Below, in pieces: positions 49,843 to 58,217 of a stretch of 64,000 nt of DNA; positions within the stretch are counted from its first letter, which is position 1, and each line of letters begins with the position of its first letter. Below the pieces are notes generated by a model, which did not search any database, was not told where the DNA came from, and saw nothing but the letters and a program-made list of their open reading frames with translations. This DNA comes from Sphaerisporangium aureirubrum (GTDB lineage Bacteria > Actinomycetota > Actinomycetes > Streptosporangiales > Streptosporangiaceae). The position numbers were made by a program, and so were the translations under genes. The stretch lies in assembly GCF_042658925.1 (NCBI RefSeq), contig NZ_JBHSRF010000010.1:117060-181059 (forward strand), in the 5' to 3' direction.

Positions 49843-50625
49843 CTAGCCTCCGTTGATCCGGAACAGCGACTCCTCCTCGCTCTCCGGCTCCAGCAGGTGC
49901 GGGCCGTTGTTGCGCACGTTGTTGACGTCGGTGGACACCGGGTACGCCGACAGCCCGCGCGGCGCCGAGGAGTCCAGCAGCGAGCGCACCTGGTCGACGT
50001 CGGTGAGGCCGGGGTCGAGCCACTCGCCCCACTTGTCCGGGGTGATGATCATGGGCATGCGGTCGTGGATGCGCCCCAGCTGGTCCTCTGCCGTGGTGGT
50101 GATGACCGTGCAGGTGACCAGCCACTTGTCCGGGTCGTCCTCGGCGCGCCCGGGGTCCTTCCAGAACTCGTACAGCCCGGCCATCGCCATCACGGCGCCG
50201 TCGGCCGGGTGGATGAAGTAGGGCTGCTTGGTCTTCTTGTCGATCTTGTACCACTCGTAGTAGCCGTCGGCGGGCAGCAGGCAGCGCCGCTGCGCGAACG
50301 CCCGGCGGTACGACGGCTTCTCGGCCAGCGTCTCGACCCGCGCGTTGATCATGCGGGAGCCGACGGACGGGTCCTTCGCCCAGCTCGGCACGAGCCCCCA
50401 CTTGAGCACCCGCAGCTGCCGGGTGGGCTCGGGCTTGGCCTTCTTGTCCTTCTTTTCCTTCTTGTCCTTGTCGTCCTCGCGGGGGCGGGTGAGCACCGCG
50501 TAGACCTTCTTGGTGGGCGCGACGTTGTAGTCCGCGGCGAGCTCCTCGGACGTGCCGTCGTACCCGATCTCGAACTCCTGCAGCAACTTCTCACGCTTGC
50601 GCGCGGAGGCGTATCTCCCACACAT
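49843..50625 (-). CDS. SRAP/HMCES-family abasic-site DNA-protein crosslink protein (YedK)
   Basis: 260 residues, starting MCGRYASARKREKLLQEFEI; Cys2 is the residue that forms the thiazolidine crosslink to an abasic site after Met removal. Other active-site motifs: YNVAPTKKVYAV (Asn), MINARVETLAEKPSYRRAFA, CLLPADGYYEWYKIDKKTKQ (Glu) and IHDRMPMIITPDKWGEWL (His). A Lys/Glu-rich low-complexity loop (DDKDKKEKKDKKAKPEPT) is inserted early. Protects abasic sites in single-stranded DNA. Next to aroA as Rv3226c is in M. tuberculosis. Confidence 0.93.
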   Translation of the reverse strand: MCGRYASARKREKLLQEFEIGYDGTSEELAADYNVAPTKKVYAVLTRPREDDKDKKEKKDKKAKPEPTRQLRVLKWGLVPSWAKDPSVGSRMINARVETLAEKPSYRRAFAQRRCLLPADGYYEWYKIDKKTKQPYFIHPADGAVMAMAGLYEFWKDPGRAEDDPDKWLVTCTVITTTAEDQLGRIHDRMPMIITPDKWGEWLDPGLTDVDQVRSLLDSSAPRGLSAYPVSTDVNNVRNNGPHLLEPESEEESLFRINGG

Positions 50626-50731
50626 GCATTCAGCCTGCCACCAACTCCCCCGTCATGGTCACCGGACGGCCGGGCCCGCGGGGCCCCGCGCGCCACCCCT
50701 GCGGGACGGGCGGTCCCGGTAGGCTCGGGGC

Positions 50732-52009
50732 ATGCCAGCTCCTCTGTGGCCGGCGCCCGTGGCGCCTGGCCCCGTCGTCGCGACCGTGCCACTTCCCGGG
50801 TCCAAGTCCATGACCAACCGGGCGCTGCTGCTCGCCGCGCTCGCCGACGGCCCGAGCACCGTCCACGGGGCCCTGCGCAGCCGCGACGCCGACCTCATGG
50901 TGGCCGCGCTGCGCGCCCTCGGCGCCGAGCTGACCTCCACCGGCCGGGGCGCGTCCGCGGCCGACTGGCACGTGGTGCCGCACGCGATCCGCGGCGGCGC
51001 CTCCATCGACGTCGGCCTGGCCGGCACGGTCATGCGGTTCGTCCCCCCGGTCGCCGCGCTGGCCGCCGAGCCGGTCGCCTTCGACGGCGACCCGCAGGCC
51101 CGGGTGCGGCCGATGGGCCCCATCCTGTCCGCGCTGCGCTCCCTCGGCGCCGACGTGCACGGCGACGCGCTGCCGTTCACCATCTCCGGGCCGTTGACCG
51201 GCGGCGAGGTCACCCTGGACGCCTCGGCGTCCTCCCAGCTGGTCTCCGGGCTCCTGCTCGCCGCCCCGCGCTTCGCCAAGGGCGTGATCGTGCGCCACGA
51301 CGGCCCGCCGGTGCCGTCCATGCCCCACATCGAGATGACCACGGCCATGCTCCGCGCCGCCGGGGTGAGCGTGGACGACACCGAGCCCGACATCTGGCGG
51401 GTCGAGCCGGGCCCGATCGCCGCCCACGACGTGACCGTCGAGCCCGACCTGTCGAACGCCGCCCCGTTCCTCGGCGCCGCCGCGATCACCGGCGGCGGCG
51501 TCACCGTGCCCGGCTGGCCCGAGCACACCACCCAGCCCGGCGACGCGCTGCGCGGCCTGCTGGCCGACATGGGCGCCACGGTCACCCGCGGCCCCGAGGG
51601 GCTGACGGTGAGCGGCGGCGGCGGGCTGACCGGCATCGACGCCGACCTGCACGACGTCGGCGAGCTGACCCCCTCCGTCGCGGCGCTGGCCGCCCTGGCG
51701 GACTCCCCGAGCACGCTGCGCGGCGTCGCCCACCTGCGCGGGCACGAGACCGACCGGCTGGCCGCGCTGGCCACCGAGATCAACGGCCTCGGCGGCGACG
51801 TGACCGAGACCGAGGACGGCCTGGTCATCCGGCCGCGACCGCTGCGGGCCGGCGTCTTCCGCAGCTACGCCGACCACCGCATGGCCACGGCGGGCGCGAT
51901 GATCGGCCTCGCCGTCCCCGGCGTCCAGGTCGAGGACATCGCGACCACCGCCAAGACCCTTCCCGAGTTCGCCCGCATGTGGGCGCTGATGTTGGGGGAC
52001 GGCCGCTGA
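50732..52009 (+). CDS. aroA: 3-phosphoshikimate 1-carboxyvinyltransferase
   Basis: 425 residues from ATG 50732. EPSP synthase of the shikimate pathway: TVPLPGSKSMTNRALLLAAL (Lys/Ser S3P site), LAGTVMRFVPPVAALAAEPV, GDPQARVRPMGPILSALRSL, ASASSQLVSGLLLAAPRF, EPDLSNAAPFLGAAAITGGG, HLRGHETDRLAALATEINGL and YADHRMATAGAMIGLAVPGV. Full length. Makes enolpyruvyl-shikimate-3-phosphate from PEP. Its 3' end overlaps the probable rsgA start, so the two are coupled; aroA-rsgA-hisN is a conserved actinobacterial cluster. Confidence 0.95.
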   Translation: MPAPLWPAPVAPGPVVATVPLPGSKSMTNRALLLAALADGPSTVHGALRSRDADLMVAALRALGAELTSTGRGASAADWHVVPHAIRGGASIDVGLAGTVMRFVPPVAALAAEPVAFDGDPQARVRPMGPILSALRSLGADVHGDALPFTISGPLTGGEVTLDASASSQLVSGLLLAAPRFAKGVIVRHDGPPVPSMPHIEMTTAMLRAAGVSVDDTEPDIWRVEPGPIAAHDVTVEPDLSNAAPFLGAAAITGGGVTVPGWPEHTTQPGDALRGLLADMGATVTRGPEGLTVSGGGGLTGIDADLHDVGELTPSVAALAALADSPSTLRGVAHLRGHETDRLAALATEINGLGGDVTETEDGLVIRPRPLRAGVFRSYADHRMATAGAMIGLAVPGVQVEDIATTAKTLPEFARMWALMLGDGR

Positions 52010-53061
52010 GACGACGGGAGTACGACGAGGAGGACGTACGCGTCCGGCCGGGCAAGGGATCCCGGCCGCGCACGCGGCGCCGTCCCGCGCACGACGACGC
52101 CGTGGCGGCGGCCGTGGTGGCGGTCGACCGCGGCCGGTACACCTGCCTGGTCGGCACCGACCTCACCGGGCGCCCGGCGGACGGCGCGGAGCCGGTCGCG
52201 GTGACGGCCATGCGGGCCCGCGAGCTCGGCCGCAAGGGCATCGTCGTGGGCGACCGCGTGGGGCTGGTCGGCGACACCACGGGGCGGCCGGACACGCTGG
52301 CGCGGATCGTCCGGGTCGAGCCGCGCACATCCATGCTGCGGCGCAGCGCCGACGACACCGACGAGGTGGAGCGTCCCATCGTCGCCAACGCCGACCAGCT
52401 GGTGATCGTGGCCGCGCTCGCCGACCCACCGCCCCGGCCGCGCATGATCGACCGGGTGCTGGTGGCGGCGTTCGACGCCGAGATCGAGCCGCTGCTGTGC
52501 CTGACCAAGGTCGACCTCGCCGCGCCGGACGACCTCATCGCCCGGTACGAGCCGCTCGGCGTGCCCTACCTCGTGGTGCGCAGGGGCGGCGACCTCGGCG
52601 AGCTCCGGGCCCGGCTGGACGGGCGGCTCAGCGTGCTGGTCGGCCACTCGGGGGTGGGCAAGTCCACCCTGGTCAACGCGCTGGTGCCGGACGCCGGGCG
52701 GGCGGTGTCGCAGGTGAACGCCGTGACCGGGCGCGGGCGGCACACCTCGAGCTCGGCGGTGGCGCTGGAGCTGCCCGGCGGCGGCTGGATCATCGACACC
52801 CCCGGCGTGCGGAGCTTCGGCCTCGGCCACGTGGTGATCGACAACGTCCTCGCCGCGTTCCCCGACCTCGCCGAGGGCGCCGTCCACTGCCCGAAGGGCT
52901 GCACGCACCGCGGCGAGGACTGCTCGCTGGACGAGTGGGTCGCCAAGGGCAACGCCGACCCCCTGCGCCTGGCGTCGCTGCGCCGCCTCCTCGGCAGCCG
53001 CGAGGGCGCCCCCGACGACACCGGCGAGGACCTCCCCGAGGAGGCCGTGGAGGGCGTCTGA
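51979..53061 (+). CDS. rsgA: Ribosome small-subunit-dependent GTPase A
   Basis: About 360 residues. Start is uncertain: GTG 51979 inside aroA is the only in-frame start that keeps the family N-terminal RRREYDEEDVRVRPGKGSRP, but has no clear ribosome binding site. OB fold: VAAAVVAVDRGRYTCLVGTD. Circularly permuted GTPase: G4 CLTKVDLAAP, G1 SVLVGHSGVGKSTLVNALVP, G2 TGRGRHTSSSAVALELPGGG, G3 IIDTPGVRSFGLGHV. Zinc site: FPDLAEGAVHCPKGCTHRGE, DCSLDEWV. Late 30S subunit assembly factor. Lies between aroA and hisN. Confidence 0.92.
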   Translation: MGADVGGRPLRRREYDEEDVRVRPGKGSRPRTRRRPAHDDAVAAAVVAVDRGRYTCLVGTDLTGRPADGAEPVAVTAMRARELGRKGIVVGDRVGLVGDTTGRPDTLARIVRVEPRTSMLRRSADDTDEVERPIVANADQLVIVAALADPPPRPRMIDRVLVAAFDAEIEPLLCLTKVDLAAPDDLIARYEPLGVPYLVVRRGGDLGELRARLDGRLSVLVGHSGVGKSTLVNALVPDAGRAVSQVNAVTGRGRHTSSSAVALELPGGGWIIDTPGVRSFGLGHVVIDNVLAAFPDLAEGAVHCPKGCTHRGEDCSLDEWVAKGNADPLRLASLRRLLGSREGAPDDTGEDLPEEAVEGV

Positions 53062-53156
53062 GAGCGCCGGGAACACGCCGGGAAGGGGCGGCGGGCACGG
53101 ACCGGTATGGGCGGGGGACTGCTGCGGACGAAGGCCGCACGATAGCGTTTGTCGTT

Positions 53157-53942
53157 GTGACGGGCTTCAGCGACGACCTGCGCTTGGCGCACGTGATGGC
53201 GGACAGCGCCGACGATCTCACCATGCGCCGGTTTCGCGCCAGTGACCTGCGGGTCGAGACCAAGCCGGACCTCACCCCGGTGAGCGACGCCGACCGCGCG
53301 GTCGAGGAGGCCATCCGGGGCACGCTGCGGCGCGCCCGGCCCCGCGACGCGGTGGTGGGCGAAGAGATGGGCCGCACCCGGGGCCACGGCACCCGCTGCT
53401 GGATCATCGACCCGATCGACGGCACCAAGAACTACGTGCGCGGCGTCCCCGTGTGGGCCACGCTGATCGCGCTGGTGGAGTTCGGCGAGGTGGTCGTCGG
53501 CGTGGTGTCCGCCCCGGCGCTCGGACGCCGCTGGTGGGCGGCCAAGGGCGGCGGCGCGTGGACCGGTCGCGGGCTGACCAAGGCCAGCCGGTGCCACGTC
53601 TCGGCGGTGAGCCGGCTGTCCGACGCGTCGTTCTCGTTCTCCAGCCTCGGCGGCTGGGAGGAGCGGGACCGGCTGGACGCCGTCGTCGACCTCACCAGGG
53701 CCGTGTGGCGCACCCGCGCGTACGGCGACTTCTGGTCGCACATGCTGGTCGCCGAGGGGGCGGTGGACATCTCGGCCGAGCCCGAGCTGTCGCCCTGGGA
53801 CATGGCGGCGCTCACCGTGATCGTCGAGGAGGCGGGGGGCGTCTGGACCGATCTCTCCGGCGCGGCCGACGTCGAGGGCGGCAGCATGGTGTGCGCGAAT
53901 CCGGCGCTGCACGCCGAGGTGATCAAGCGCCTCGGGGACTGA
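53157..53942 (+). CDS. hisN: Histidinol-phosphatase, inositol-monophosphatase fold
   Basis: 261 residues from GTG 53157. IMPase-superfamily metal phosphatase: ADSADDLTMRRFRASDLRVE, TKPDLTPVSDADRAVEEAIR, DAVVGEEMGRTRGHGTRCWI (metal Glu) and IIDPIDGTKNYVRGVPVWAT (D-P-I-D-G-T metal loop), then SPWDMAALTVIVEEAGGVWT. Length and motifs match actinobacterial HisN, the histidine-pathway phosphatase. Located behind rsgA as in Streptomyces. Inositol monophosphatase activity cannot be excluded from sequence alone. Confidence 0.85.
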   Translation: MTGFSDDLRLAHVMADSADDLTMRRFRASDLRVETKPDLTPVSDADRAVEEAIRGTLRRARPRDAVVGEEMGRTRGHGTRCWIIDPIDGTKNYVRGVPVWATLIALVEFGEVVVGVVSAPALGRRWWAAKGGGAWTGRGLTKASRCHVSAVSRLSDASFSFSSLGGWEERDRLDAVVDLTRAVWRTRAYGDFWSHMLVAEGAVDISAEPELSPWDMAALTVIVEEAGGVWTDLSGAADVEGGSMVCANPALHAEVIKRLGD

Positions 53943-53968
53943 CGACGCCAGCGTCCGTTCAGCGCGCG

Positions 53969-54012
53969 CCCCGGCGGGCCGTTCACCGTGACGGCGACCG
54001 GGCCCGCCGGGG
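53969..54012 (+). terminator. Terminator after hisN
   Basis: Perfect 12-bp stem CCCCGGCGGGCC / GGCCCGCCGGGG (53969-53980 and 54001-54012) around a 20-nt loop, 26 nt after the hisN stop. Confidence 0.65.
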
Positions 54013-54018
54013 AGCGGC

Positions 54019-54093
54019 TCAGCGCTCGTCCGGGGGCCGGGAGATCACCCGATCGTCGAGGTAACAGCTGCAGTTCCCGCATCCTGGAAGCAC
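54019..54093 (-). CDS. Candidate Cys-rich micropeptide (24 aa)
   Basis: GTG 54093 behind GAGGAGGG (4-nt spacing) opens a 24-residue peptide: VLPGCGNCSCYLDDRVISRP then PDER. Three Cys in CGNCSC could bind a metal or form a disulfide. It lies between the hisN terminator and the pst promoter on the opposite strand. No family recognised. It could be chance; only conservation in relatives or ribosome profiling would establish it. Confidence 0.35.
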   Translation of the reverse strand: MLPGCGNCSCYLDDRVISRPPDER

Positions 54094-54416
54094 GCGACCC
54101 TCCTCACCGTCGATGTGCCCCGACGCTACGGCACCTCCGCGCCCCTGTGCCTGCCCCCGGGCGCCACAGTCGTGTTCACCGAAAGGAACCGGACGGTCAC
54201 ACGGCGGGCACGGGAGGCCGTACCATGGACGGCGGCGGGCGCGCGGCGCGCCGACCCGCCGCACGGGGTTCGTCAAGGCCGGGCAAAGCGTGTTGGACCG
54301 TTCACAACGAGAGCGACCTGGCCCGTTCACCCCTCGTTCACCTTTATCCCAGTATGAAGTCATCTTGGATCCCTAGCGTCCTACCCGTTGAGAGAACAAC
54401 GTGGAAGGACACAACT
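54094..54416. other. Regulatory region of the pst operon
   Basis: 323 bp upstream of pstS. It holds the PHO box at 54300-54346. The rest is GC-rich, with no gene that I can support. Confidence 0.6.
54300..54346 (+). promoter_or_regulatory. PHO box (PhoP binding site)
   Basis: Two perfect adjacent 11-bp direct repeat units, GTTCACCCCTC (54325-54335) and GTTCACCTTTA (54336-54346). A third GTTCAC unit starts at 54300, 25 bp upstream. This is the Streptomyces-type PhoP site and implies induction by phosphate starvation. It lies 71 bp before the pstS start. Confidence 0.85.
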
Positions 54417-55520
54417 GTGAGATATGCAGGCCGGCTCGCCGCGGCCGCCATCGCCGGCGTGCTTTCGCTCGCTGCGTGCGGCACCGACAACAACCCCGGC
54501 GCCAACGACGCCGCCGCCGCTCCTTCGGGCGACGCGAGTGGCGCCGCGCTGAGCGGCACCATCAACGCGGCCGGTTCCTCCGCTCAGGCCAACTCGATCG
54601 CCGAGTGGACCAAGCAGTTCCAGTCGGCGAACCCCGGTGTGAGCATCAACTACCAGCCGAGCGGCTCCGGTGCCGGCGTCCAGTCCTTCATCCAGGGCAC
54701 CATCGCCTTCGCGGGCTCGGACTCCGCGCTGAAGGAGGACAAGGGCGAGCCGGCGCAGGCCGACGCCCGTTGCAAGACCGGCAAGGCGATCAACCTGCCG
54801 ATGGTGACCGGCCCGGTCGCCGTTGTCTTCAACGTGCCCGGTGTGGACGGCCTGCAGCTCACCCCGGCGAACCTGGTGGCCATCTTCGACGGCAAGATCA
54901 CCAAGTGGGACGACGCCGCCATCAAGAAGGACAACCCCGACGCGAAGCTGCCGTCGACCGCCATCCAGCCGTTCCACCGGTCGGACGAGTCGGGCACCAG
55001 CGACAACTTCACCAAGTTCCTGGCCGCCTACAAGTGGCCGTACGAGCCCGCCAAGGCGTGGCCCGCCGAGGCCAAGGGCCAGGGCGCCAAGGGCTCCGAC
55101 GGCATCGCTCAGGCCGTCAAGTCCACCGAGGGCGCCATCAGCTACGTCGAGCTCTCCTACGCGGAGAACTCCAGCCTCGCCAAGGCCAAGGTCGCCAACG
55201 GCTCGGGCGAGTTCGTCGAGCTGACCCCCGAGAGCGCCGCCAAGACGGTCGAGGCCGCCGAGGTCGAGGGCGCCGGCAACGACCTCAAGCTCAAGATCGA
55301 CTACGCCACCAGCGCGGCGGGCGCCTACCCGATCGTCCTGGTGACCTACGAGATCACCTGCGAGAAGGGTCTCTCCGCCGACGAGCTCAAGGTCGTCAAG
55401 CCGTTCCTGGCCTACATGGCGAGCGACGCCGGGCAGCAGGCCCTGACCGGCCTCGGCTACGCCCCGCTGCCCACGGCCCTGGTCGGCAAGGTGCGTACGG
55501 CGATCGACGCGATCTCCTAA
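54417..55520 (+). CDS. pstS: Phosphate ABC transporter substrate-binding lipoprotein
   Basis: 367 residues from GTG 54417 with GGAAGG 8 nt upstream. Lipoprotein signal MRYAGRLAAAAIAGVLSLAA, then Cys21 (lipobox LAAC). Mature binding protein: INAAGSSAQANSIAEWTKQF, INYQPSGSGAGVQSFIQGTI, FAGSDSALKEDKGEPAQADA, IQPFHRSDESGTSDNFTKFL (phosphate-binding Ser/Arg/Asp/Ser-Gly-Thr), AISYVELSYAENSSLAKAKV. Binds extracellular phosphate and feeds PstCA. First gene of pstSCAB, behind a PHO box. Confidence 0.96.
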   Translation: MRYAGRLAAAAIAGVLSLAACGTDNNPGANDAAAAPSGDASGAALSGTINAAGSSAQANSIAEWTKQFQSANPGVSINYQPSGSGAGVQSFIQGTIAFAGSDSALKEDKGEPAQADARCKTGKAINLPMVTGPVAVVFNVPGVDGLQLTPANLVAIFDGKITKWDDAAIKKDNPDAKLPSTAIQPFHRSDESGTSDNFTKFLAAYKWPYEPAKAWPAEAKGQGAKGSDGIAQAVKSTEGAISYVELSYAENSSLAKAKVANGSGEFVELTPESAAKTVEAAEVEGAGNDLKLKIDYATSAAGAYPIVLVTYEITCEKGLSADELKVVKPFLAYMASDAGQQALTGLGYAPLPTALVGKVRTAIDAIS

Positions 55521-55523
55521 CTG

Positions 55524-56504
55524 ATGGCCACGTCGCTTCGCACTCGTGAAGGCGGGCCGGCTGCCGGCCGGCCCGCCTTCCGGCGCACTCTCGGTGAAGG
55601 CCCGTTCCGGTACTCCGCGACAGGCGCGGGCATTCTGCTCCTGGTCATCATGGCGGCGATCGCGGTCTTCCTCATCGTCCGGGCCATCCCCGCGCTCCAG
55701 GCGAACACCGCGAACTTCTTCACCGAGCAGATCTGGGCGCCCAACGGCACGGTGCCGGTGTTCGGCATCGCGGCGCTCGCGTTCGGCACGGTGATCAGCT
55801 CACTGCTCGCCCTGATCATGGCGCTGCCGGTGGCGGTCGGCGTGGCGCTGTTCATCTCCCACTACGCGCCGCGCCGCCTGGCCGGCGTGCTCGGCTACAT
55901 CATCGACCTGCTGGCCGCGGTGCCGAGCGTCGTGTACGGACTCTGGGGCGTCATCTTCCTGGTCCCGTTCATGACCGGCCCGTCGAATTTCCTCAACACC
56001 TACTTCGGGTGGATCCCCCTGTTCGGCGGGGACCAGATCGTCGGCCGCTCCATCCTCACCGCCTCCGTGGTGCTCGCCATCATGATCCTGCCGATCATCG
56101 CGGCGATCTCCCGCGAGGTGTTCCTCCAGGCTCCCAAGTCGCTGGAGGAGGCCTCGCTCGCGCTCGGCGCCACGCGCTGGGAGATGATCCGGATGGCGGT
56201 GCTGCCGTTCGGCCGTCCCGGCGTCATCAGCGCGGCCATGCTCGGGCTCGGGCGCGCGATGGGCGAGACGATCGCGGTCGCGCTCATCTTCCCCGCCACC
56301 TTCGAGATCACGTTCCAGGTGCTGTCCGCCAACGGCAACAGCATCGCGGCCAACATCGCCAACGGTTTCGGCGAGGCCACCGACATCGGGCGCGGCGCGC
56401 TGATCGCGTCCGGCCTGGTGCTGTTCGTGATCACCCTGCTGATCAACATGGCCGCCCGGCTGGTCATCGCCCGCCGGCGTGAGTACTCCGGGGCCGCACT
56501 GTGA
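55524..56504 (+). CDS. pstC: Phosphate ABC transporter permease PstC
   Basis: 326 residues, ATG 3 bp after the pstS stop. About six membrane helices, e.g. GAGILLLVIMAAIAVFLIVR, LALIMALPVAVGVALFISHY, GYIIDLLAAVPSVVYGLWGV. The EAA-type loop LEEASLALGATRWEMIRMAV contacts PstB. Overlaps pstA by 4 nt. Confidence 0.95.
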   Translation: MATSLRTREGGPAAGRPAFRRTLGEGPFRYSATGAGILLLVIMAAIAVFLIVRAIPALQANTANFFTEQIWAPNGTVPVFGIAALAFGTVISSLLALIMALPVAVGVALFISHYAPRRLAGVLGYIIDLLAAVPSVVYGLWGVIFLVPFMTGPSNFLNTYFGWIPLFGGDQIVGRSILTASVVLAIMILPIIAAISREVFLQAPKSLEEASLALGATRWEMIRMAVLPFGRPGVISAAMLGLGRAMGETIAVALIFPATFEITFQVLSANGNSIAANIANGFGEATDIGRGALIASGLVLFVITLLINMAARLVIARRREYSGAAL

Positions 56505-57412
56505 CCGCACCTCAGAACGGCGCCGCCTTCCGCACCGTCAACGTCGTCGCCCCCGTCTCGGTCGGCCGGCGGCTGAAGAACCGCTTCGTGCAGGGACTGG
56601 TCTGGCTGGCCTTCGCCGTCGCGGTGGTCCCGCTGGTGTCGGTCATCTGGCTGGTGGTCAAGAACGGCCTCGCGCGGCTGGACATGACCTTCCTGACCCA
56701 CTCGATGCGCAACATCGCGCCGAGGGATCCCGGCGGCGGCGCCTACCACGCCATCCTCGGCACCCTGGAGCAGGTGCTGATCGCCACGCTGATCTCGGTG
56801 CCGATCGGCCTGCTCACCGCGATCTACCTGGTCGAGTACGGCAACGGCCGCCGTCTGGCCCGCTACATCAGCTTCTTCGTGGACGTGATGACCGGCATCC
56901 CCTCGGTGGTGGCCGGTCTGTTCATTCTCGCGTTCTGGATCCTGGTGCTCGGGTTCACCTACTCGGGCTTCGCCGGCGCGCTGGCGCTGTCGATCCTCAT
57001 GATGCCGACGGTGGTCAGATCGGCCGAGGAGATGCTCAAGCTGGTCCCGAACGAACTGCGTGAGGCGTCGTACGCGCTCGGCGTGCCGAAGTGGAAGACG
57101 ATCGTCCGCATCGTGCTGCCCACGGCGTTCACCGGCATCGTCACCGGCATCATGCTCGCCATCGCCCGTGTCGCCGGTGAGACCGCGCCGCTGCTGCTCA
57201 CGGTGTTCATCACCACCTCCATCAACCCGGACCCGTTCAACGGGCCGCAGATGGGTCTCCCGTTGTTCATCTTCGACCAGATGGGCCGCCCCAACGACAC
57301 CGCGATCGACCGCGCGTGGGCGGGAGCGCTCACGCTGATCGTGATCGTCATGCTGCTCAACCTGGTGGCCCGCCTCATCGCGTGGTGGCGCGCGCCCGCC
57401 AAGGCCCGATAG
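56501..57412 (+). CDS. pstA: Phosphate ABC transporter permease PstA
   Basis: 303 residues, GTG overlapping the pstC stop. Membrane helices include GLVWLAFAVAVVPLVSVIWL, SFFVDVMTGIPSVVAGLFIL and WAGALTLIVIVMLLNLVARL. The ABC-contact loop reads NELREASYALGVPKWKTIVR. Pairs with PstC to form the channel. Confidence 0.95.
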   Translation: MTAPQNGAAFRTVNVVAPVSVGRRLKNRFVQGLVWLAFAVAVVPLVSVIWLVVKNGLARLDMTFLTHSMRNIAPRDPGGGAYHAILGTLEQVLIATLISVPIGLLTAIYLVEYGNGRRLARYISFFVDVMTGIPSVVAGLFILAFWILVLGFTYSGFAGALALSILMMPTVVRSAEEMLKLVPNELREASYALGVPKWKTIVRIVLPTAFTGIVTGIMLAIARVAGETAPLLLTVFITTSINPDPFNGPQMGLPLFIFDQMGRPNDTAIDRAWAGALTLIVIVMLLNLVARLIAWWRAPAKAR

Positions 57413-57424
57413 AGGGGTTACGAC

Positions 57425-58201
57425 ATGGCCAGTCAGATCGAAGTCTCCGACCTCGACGCGTACTACGGTTCGTTCAAGGCGATCGAGGGCATCACGATGA
57501 CGATCGAGCCCCGCTCGGTCACCGCGTTCATCGGCCCCTCCGGCTGCGGCAAGTCGACGTTCCTGCGCACGCTCAACCGCATGCACGAGGTCATCTCGGG
57601 CGCCCGCGTGGAGGGCAAGATCCTCCTGGAGGACCAGGACCTCTACGGCGCCAACGTGGACCCCGTCTCGGTGCGCCGCAACATCGGCATGGTGTTCCAG
57701 CGCCCGAACCCGTTCCCCACGATGTCCATCTACGACAACGTCGCCGCCGGACTGCGTCTCAACGGCCGGGTGTCGAAGTCCGAGCTGGACGGGATCGTCG
57801 AGCACTCGCTCAAGGGCGCCAACCTCTGGAACGAGGTCAAGGACCGCCTCCCGAGGCCCGGCGCGGGCCTGTCCGGCGGTCAGCAGCAGCGGCTGTGCAT
57901 CGCGCGAGCGATCGCCGTCAGCCCGGCCGTGCTGCTCATGGACGAGCCCTGCTCGGCGCTGGACCCGATCTCCACCCTGGCCATCGAGGACCTGATCGCC
58001 AAGCTGAAGAACGAGTACACGATCGTCATCGTGACCCACAACATGCAGCAGGCCGCGCGGGTGAGCGACCGGACGGCCTTCTTCAACCTGGCCGCGCAGG
58101 GTCAGCCCGGCAAGCTCATCGAGATGGACGAAACCTCGAAGATCTTCACAAATCCCACCGAGAAGGCGACCGAGGACTACATCACCGGGCGCTTTGGATG
58201 A
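57425..58201 (+). CDS. pstB: Phosphate ABC transporter ATPase
   Basis: 258 residues. ABC ATPase: Walker A VTAFIGPSGCGKSTFLRTLN, Q-loop NIGMVFQRPNPFPTMSIYDN, signature GAGLSGGQQQRLCIARAIAV, Walker B AVLLMDEPCSALDPISTLAI, H-loop IVIVTHNMQQAARVSDRTAF. The N-terminal ASQIEVSDLDAYYGSFKAIE and length are typical of PstB. Last gene of the transporter; no phoU follows, instead a divergent-type response regulator 16 bp downstream. Confidence 0.96.
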   Translation: MASQIEVSDLDAYYGSFKAIEGITMTIEPRSVTAFIGPSGCGKSTFLRTLNRMHEVISGARVEGKILLEDQDLYGANVDPVSVRRNIGMVFQRPNPFPTMSIYDNVAAGLRLNGRVSKSELDGIVEHSLKGANLWNEVKDRLPRPGAGLSGGQQQRLCIARAIAVSPAVLLMDEPCSALDPISTLAIEDLIAKLKNEYTIVIVTHNMQQAARVSDRTAFFNLAAQGQPGKLIEMDETSKIFTNPTEKATEDYITGRFG

Positions 58202-58217
58202 TCGATTAGGAGATGGT

